A stretch of 64,000 nucleotides of DNA, taken from positions 1,302,001-1,366,000 of the forward strand of contig NC_089393.1 in the NCBI RefSeq assembly GCF_003171515.1, in the 5' to 3' direction. Under the pieces are notes generated by a model, which saw nothing but the letters and a program-made list of their open reading frames with translations, did not search any database and was not told the origin of the DNA. Shown in pieces: positions 61,235 to 64,000 of the stretch. The DNA comes from Pyrenophora tritici-repentis. Taxonomy: Eukaryota; Ascomycota; Dothideomycetes; Pleosporales; Pleosporaceae. How positions within the stretch are numbered: position 1 is the first letter of the stretch; the number at the start of each line of letters is the position of its first letter. The position numbers were made by a program, and so were the translations under genes.

Positions 61235-62722
61235 ATGACCACCACGATAATGACAGAACATAATAGCACCGAGAGCCTTATCAGTCATTTCCAATCCGTC
61301 TTACTTGAGCTCAACGCGAACCCGTACCCAGATGTCGCGTGTCCACCAGACCTACCCAAACGCGCCTCCGTAGCCCTCATCTTACGCATACAACCGAACT
61401 ACTCGCATTGGCCCAACGAATCTGATAGCCCTCTACCAAAACGACGTAGGCGATCTTCGGCAGCGAAGCCAACCGATGAATTCGACTTTGAGTCTTCGTT
61501 GGCCGCCTTCTTCGAGCAGGACTGGGTGAAGCATGGCGACCCAGAGCTACTCTTCATAAAGAGAGCGACAAGGATTGGCGACAAATGGAATGGGCACGTT
61601 GCATTGCCGGGTGGAAAGCGGGATCCCGAGGATGAGGATGACCAGGTGACTGCTGCGAGAGAGGCGCTGGAGGAGGTCGGTATTGACCTAAGCCCGGAGA
61701 ATGCCATCGCTGTAGGCAATCTACCCCAGCGCATCGTCACAACCAGCTGGGGAAAAGTACCGTGCGTCTCACATCCAATGATCATTATGGAATAGGCTGG
61801 ATACATGCCATAAATGTCTTCGCATGCTTCCAAGCTATACAAACCATCCGAGCTAATTGCTAACAGACTTATGGTGTTGTGCCCATACATCTACCTCCTG
61901 ACTTGCCCTGCCTACCCCCAGCAACGTCTCCAACCTACCGAAGTAGCGTCCTCGCACTGGGTCCCCATTCGTGCCCTCCTATCTCCCACACTACGCACCC
62001 ACGAATATGCTGACGTCTCGGCGCGTCTTGCAAAGTCCGAATTGGGCATCAAGCGCTGGTTCCTGCAGGCGATGCTGAGTAAGATGATGTTTGCTGCTAT
62101 ACAACTGGTTCCGGCAAACTCGACATATTGCGCCAACATTCCAGACTTCATACCCTTGGACGAGGCACCACGGGGCGTATTGGCTAATATCAGAGATGCA
62201 TTGGGTGGACCTGAAACAAGGTCCAGAGACAGGAAACCTCCGCTATTGCTTTGGGGCTTGACACTGGGTGTTGTGAGCGACTTGCTGGAGCATATCCCAC
62301 CTCACAATGCGCTGGAACTTTGGACGTACCCAACCTTTACGAACTGGGATGTCAGATTCATCATGTGGGCCATGTCCTATCGATTCCGCAAGCAGAAGTC
62401 ACTTGAAATGAGCACAGCAGGGTCAAGCGTTTCGCCCACTTCTTACCAAGACTTTCCAGGGGTAGGAAGCGAAGCACTGGGTTCTTTGGAAGAGGAAAAG
62501 CCAGGCGAAGTCGGCATAGCGGGGTTGGGTGTAGGCAGGGGTTGGGGTCAGACAGGAAGGAGTAAGATGATGGCTAGGGGAGCCGCTGTTAACTCGATGC
62601 TACAGGGTTATTACCCTTATGTCAGGAAGGCGGTAGCTACAGCGCTCGTTGGTAGGATAGGTGTTGTAGCATTGGTAGCCTTCTTCGCTTGGCGCAAGCT
62701 GAAGTCTGATGGACCCCTTTGA
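61235..62722 (+). CDS. Nudix hydrolase with C-terminal membrane anchor
   Basis: Two exons, 61235-61761 and 61867-62722, phase 2 (WGKVP-LMVLCPYIY), encode 460 aa. The Nudix box is clear: GGKRDPEDEDDQVTAAREALEEVG (G-x5-E...REALEEVG), preceded by HVALPGGK, the arrangement of NUDT7/NUDT8/Pcd1-type CoA or nucleoside diphosphatases. The C-terminal half is an extension with a hydrophobic segment at the very end (AVATALVGRIGVVALVAFFAWRKL), suggesting a tail anchor in ER, peroxisome or mitochondrial outer membrane. I chose the first true ATG (MTTTIMTEHN); another Met follows five codons later. Substrate is not established by sequence. Confidence 0.87.
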
Positions 62723-63227
62723 TCTCATTCCTCTAGCAGATTGTAGTAAACGAAGCATGTAGGGGACAACTTCCTTCTTAAACGGTTCGCTCCGAAATAC
62801 ATCGTTATGTTCTCACCTTGAAAGTTACTTTGAATCGTGATACCATAATAGGTATTGCCCACACCATGGCACTGATCGTTTTCATTTGTGTTGTCGTTCC
62901 CGTGCTTATTCTCTGCGTACTCTCAGAAACATTACTTCTCAGAGCCTGGTATCAGAACATCTGATAGAACACTGCAATAGAGTCTAGGAAACGACCTTGT
63001 CTGAACCAATCCACCCAGACATACATTGTTACACCGCGTAAGACACACCGAGATGTCTACCTCACATCGCCGAATGTCTCAGACATCGAAGTACCCAACA
63101 TTGTATATATCTCCACAACTGTCACGTACCTTGGAAATATCATACCAAAAAGATACAAATATCTTCTCGAAACATCACACAGACTGTTCAAACAACCCAC
63201 ACATCGGCAATCCTCAATACAACCACA
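62723..63227. other. intergenic, nothing recognised
   Basis: 505 bp between the Nudix stop and the RING-like start; likely 3' UTR and promoter. Confidence 0.55.
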
Positions 63228-64000
63228 ATGTCCTACCACCCAGACTCAACAACCCGCGACATCTTCATCAGAGAACATATCCCGAGACGAAAAGGTTACC
63301 AAGGCATCTGTTCCATCTGCCAGCAGCTCTATTCCCGCCGTCACAAACTTGTTCAGATCTCTGGGCATCCGCAATGCCATTGTTTGTTTGGCAAAAACTG
63401 TCTATTGAAGTGGTTGGGGTCAGGTATTGCGGCGAGCAACACATGTCCGGACTGCAAGGCTGTGCTATACAATGCTAATGGCGATGAAGTGAATGTTGAA
63501 GAGGGGGAGTCAGGCAGTGAGGATGGCAGCGAGGACGAATTAACTATACCTGCTCGCGGACGGCCTAAGGGTAACCTAGTAAGGCAATTATATCGCCGTC
63601 GCAGTCATGCGCCGTCGCCGTCGCCATCTCGCGGCCCAGCTTCTTCAGCTAACGCAACACCATCTCACACATACAACCTCCGTCCCCGCCCCATTCTTCC
63701 CCCTCCATCCTCATCAACCCCATCCCCTCTACTACAAACCCACCTTAACCACACCCTCCGCTCATCCCCCTCCACCACCACCCTCCCAGCTTTCCTCCAC
63801 ACCCTCGCCTACGATCTCACAATCACTACCCTCGTAGACGACCTCTGGACCGGAACCTGGGACCTCGTCGCCGAGAGCCGCGAACTAACCCCCGACAACG
63901 CAACTAGATCACGCAGCACCACTCGCGCGCAACTCATCATGCTTGTTTTGGATGTTTGGCCGTTTGGGGAAGAGGTGTGGCCGGCGGTGCTGGAGCGTCT
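63228..64000 (+). CDS. RING-like zinc-finger protein, cut by window end
   Basis: Continuous frame from ATG 63228 to the last base, 257 codons and no stop, so the 3' end is outside the window. The first 76 residues hold a RING-like finger: GICSICQQL (C28, C31), QCHCLFGKNCLLKWL (C50, C52, C58) and NTCPDC (C73, C76). The position that is normally His in C-x-H-x-F-G-x-x-C is Cys. An acidic patch (VNVEEGESGSEDGSEDE) and a long Pro/Ser/Arg-rich linker follow, then a more ordered stretch (TLPAFLHTLAYDLTITTLVDD...). Possible ubiquitin ligase, by the finger only. I saw no splice site that must be used. Confidence 0.75.
   Translation, partial: MSYHPDSTTRDIFIREHIPRRKGYQGICSICQQLYSRRHKLVQISGHPQCHCLFGKNCLLKWLGSGIAASNTCPDCKAVLYNANGDEVNVEEGESGSEDGSEDELTIPARGRPKGNLVRQLYRRRSHAPSPSPSRGPASSANATPSHTYNLRPRPILPPPSSSTPSPLLQTHLNHTLRSSPSTTTLPAFLHTLAYDLTITTLVDDLWTGTWDLVAESRELTPDNATRSRSTTRAQLIMLVLDVWPFGEEVWPAVLER

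Overview
This window is nuclear DNA from a filamentous ascomycete. Nearly every gene is split by short introns (about 45-75 nt, GTAAGT/GTATGT-type donors, CTAAC-like branch sites). Genes are compact on both strands, and the actin gene has the 7-nt first exon typical of filamentous fungi. The plasma-membrane H+-ATPase with an acidic insert, the F-box-like relic, the DUF3632-type protein and the secreted small proteins all fit a Dothideomycete, probably Pleosporales; that placement is inference. I rebuilt exon models by hand from reading frames and splice sites. The rebuilt proteins agree in length with their families (actin 375 aa, GLT1 2142 aa, Yme2 836 aa, ATIC 598 aa).

Layout. 0-3.4 kb: H+-ATPase (PMA1) on the minus strand. 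3.4-9.9 kb: gene-poor stretch with a broken F-box-like gene, microsatellites and a 162-bp hAT-type MITE with 8-bp target duplication. 9.9-30 kb: dense housekeeping block: ZIFL-like MFS transporter, actin, FES1, proteasome assembly chaperone 3 divergent from DHR1 helicase, sugar porter divergent from an MTQ1-type glutamine methyltransferase, aquaglyceroporin, dolichyl diphosphatase divergent from an RWD-RBR ubiquitin ligase. 30-40 kb: accessory stretch with a DUF3632-like gene, three sets of diverged tandem repeats, a six-cysteine secreted protein, a second secreted protein, and a complete 2,093-bp Fot1/pogo transposon whose transposase carries one frameshift. 40-54.5 kb: MARVEL-type membrane protein, BET1 SNARE, adenylate kinase, YME2 and the large GLT1 glutamate synthase. 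54.5-57.8 kb: 3.2 kb without a supportable gene. 57.8-64 kb: CHZ1 H2A.Z chaperone, ATIC/ADE17, a membrane-anchored Nudix protein and a RING-like gene cut by the window end.

Most genes are unconnected housekeeping functions: proton pumping and nutrient uptake at the plasma membrane, protein quality control (FES1, PAC3, RBR ligase), ribosome biogenesis (DHR1), N-glycosylation (dolichyl diphosphatase), mitochondria (MTQ1, YME2), nitrogen assimilation (GLT1), and purine/nucleotide metabolism (ATIC, ADK1, Nudix). The less ordinary signals are the repeat-rich secretome island at 31-38 kb, the two transposon families, and a strikingly symmetric 106-nt fold-back just downstream of the MTQ1-type gene.
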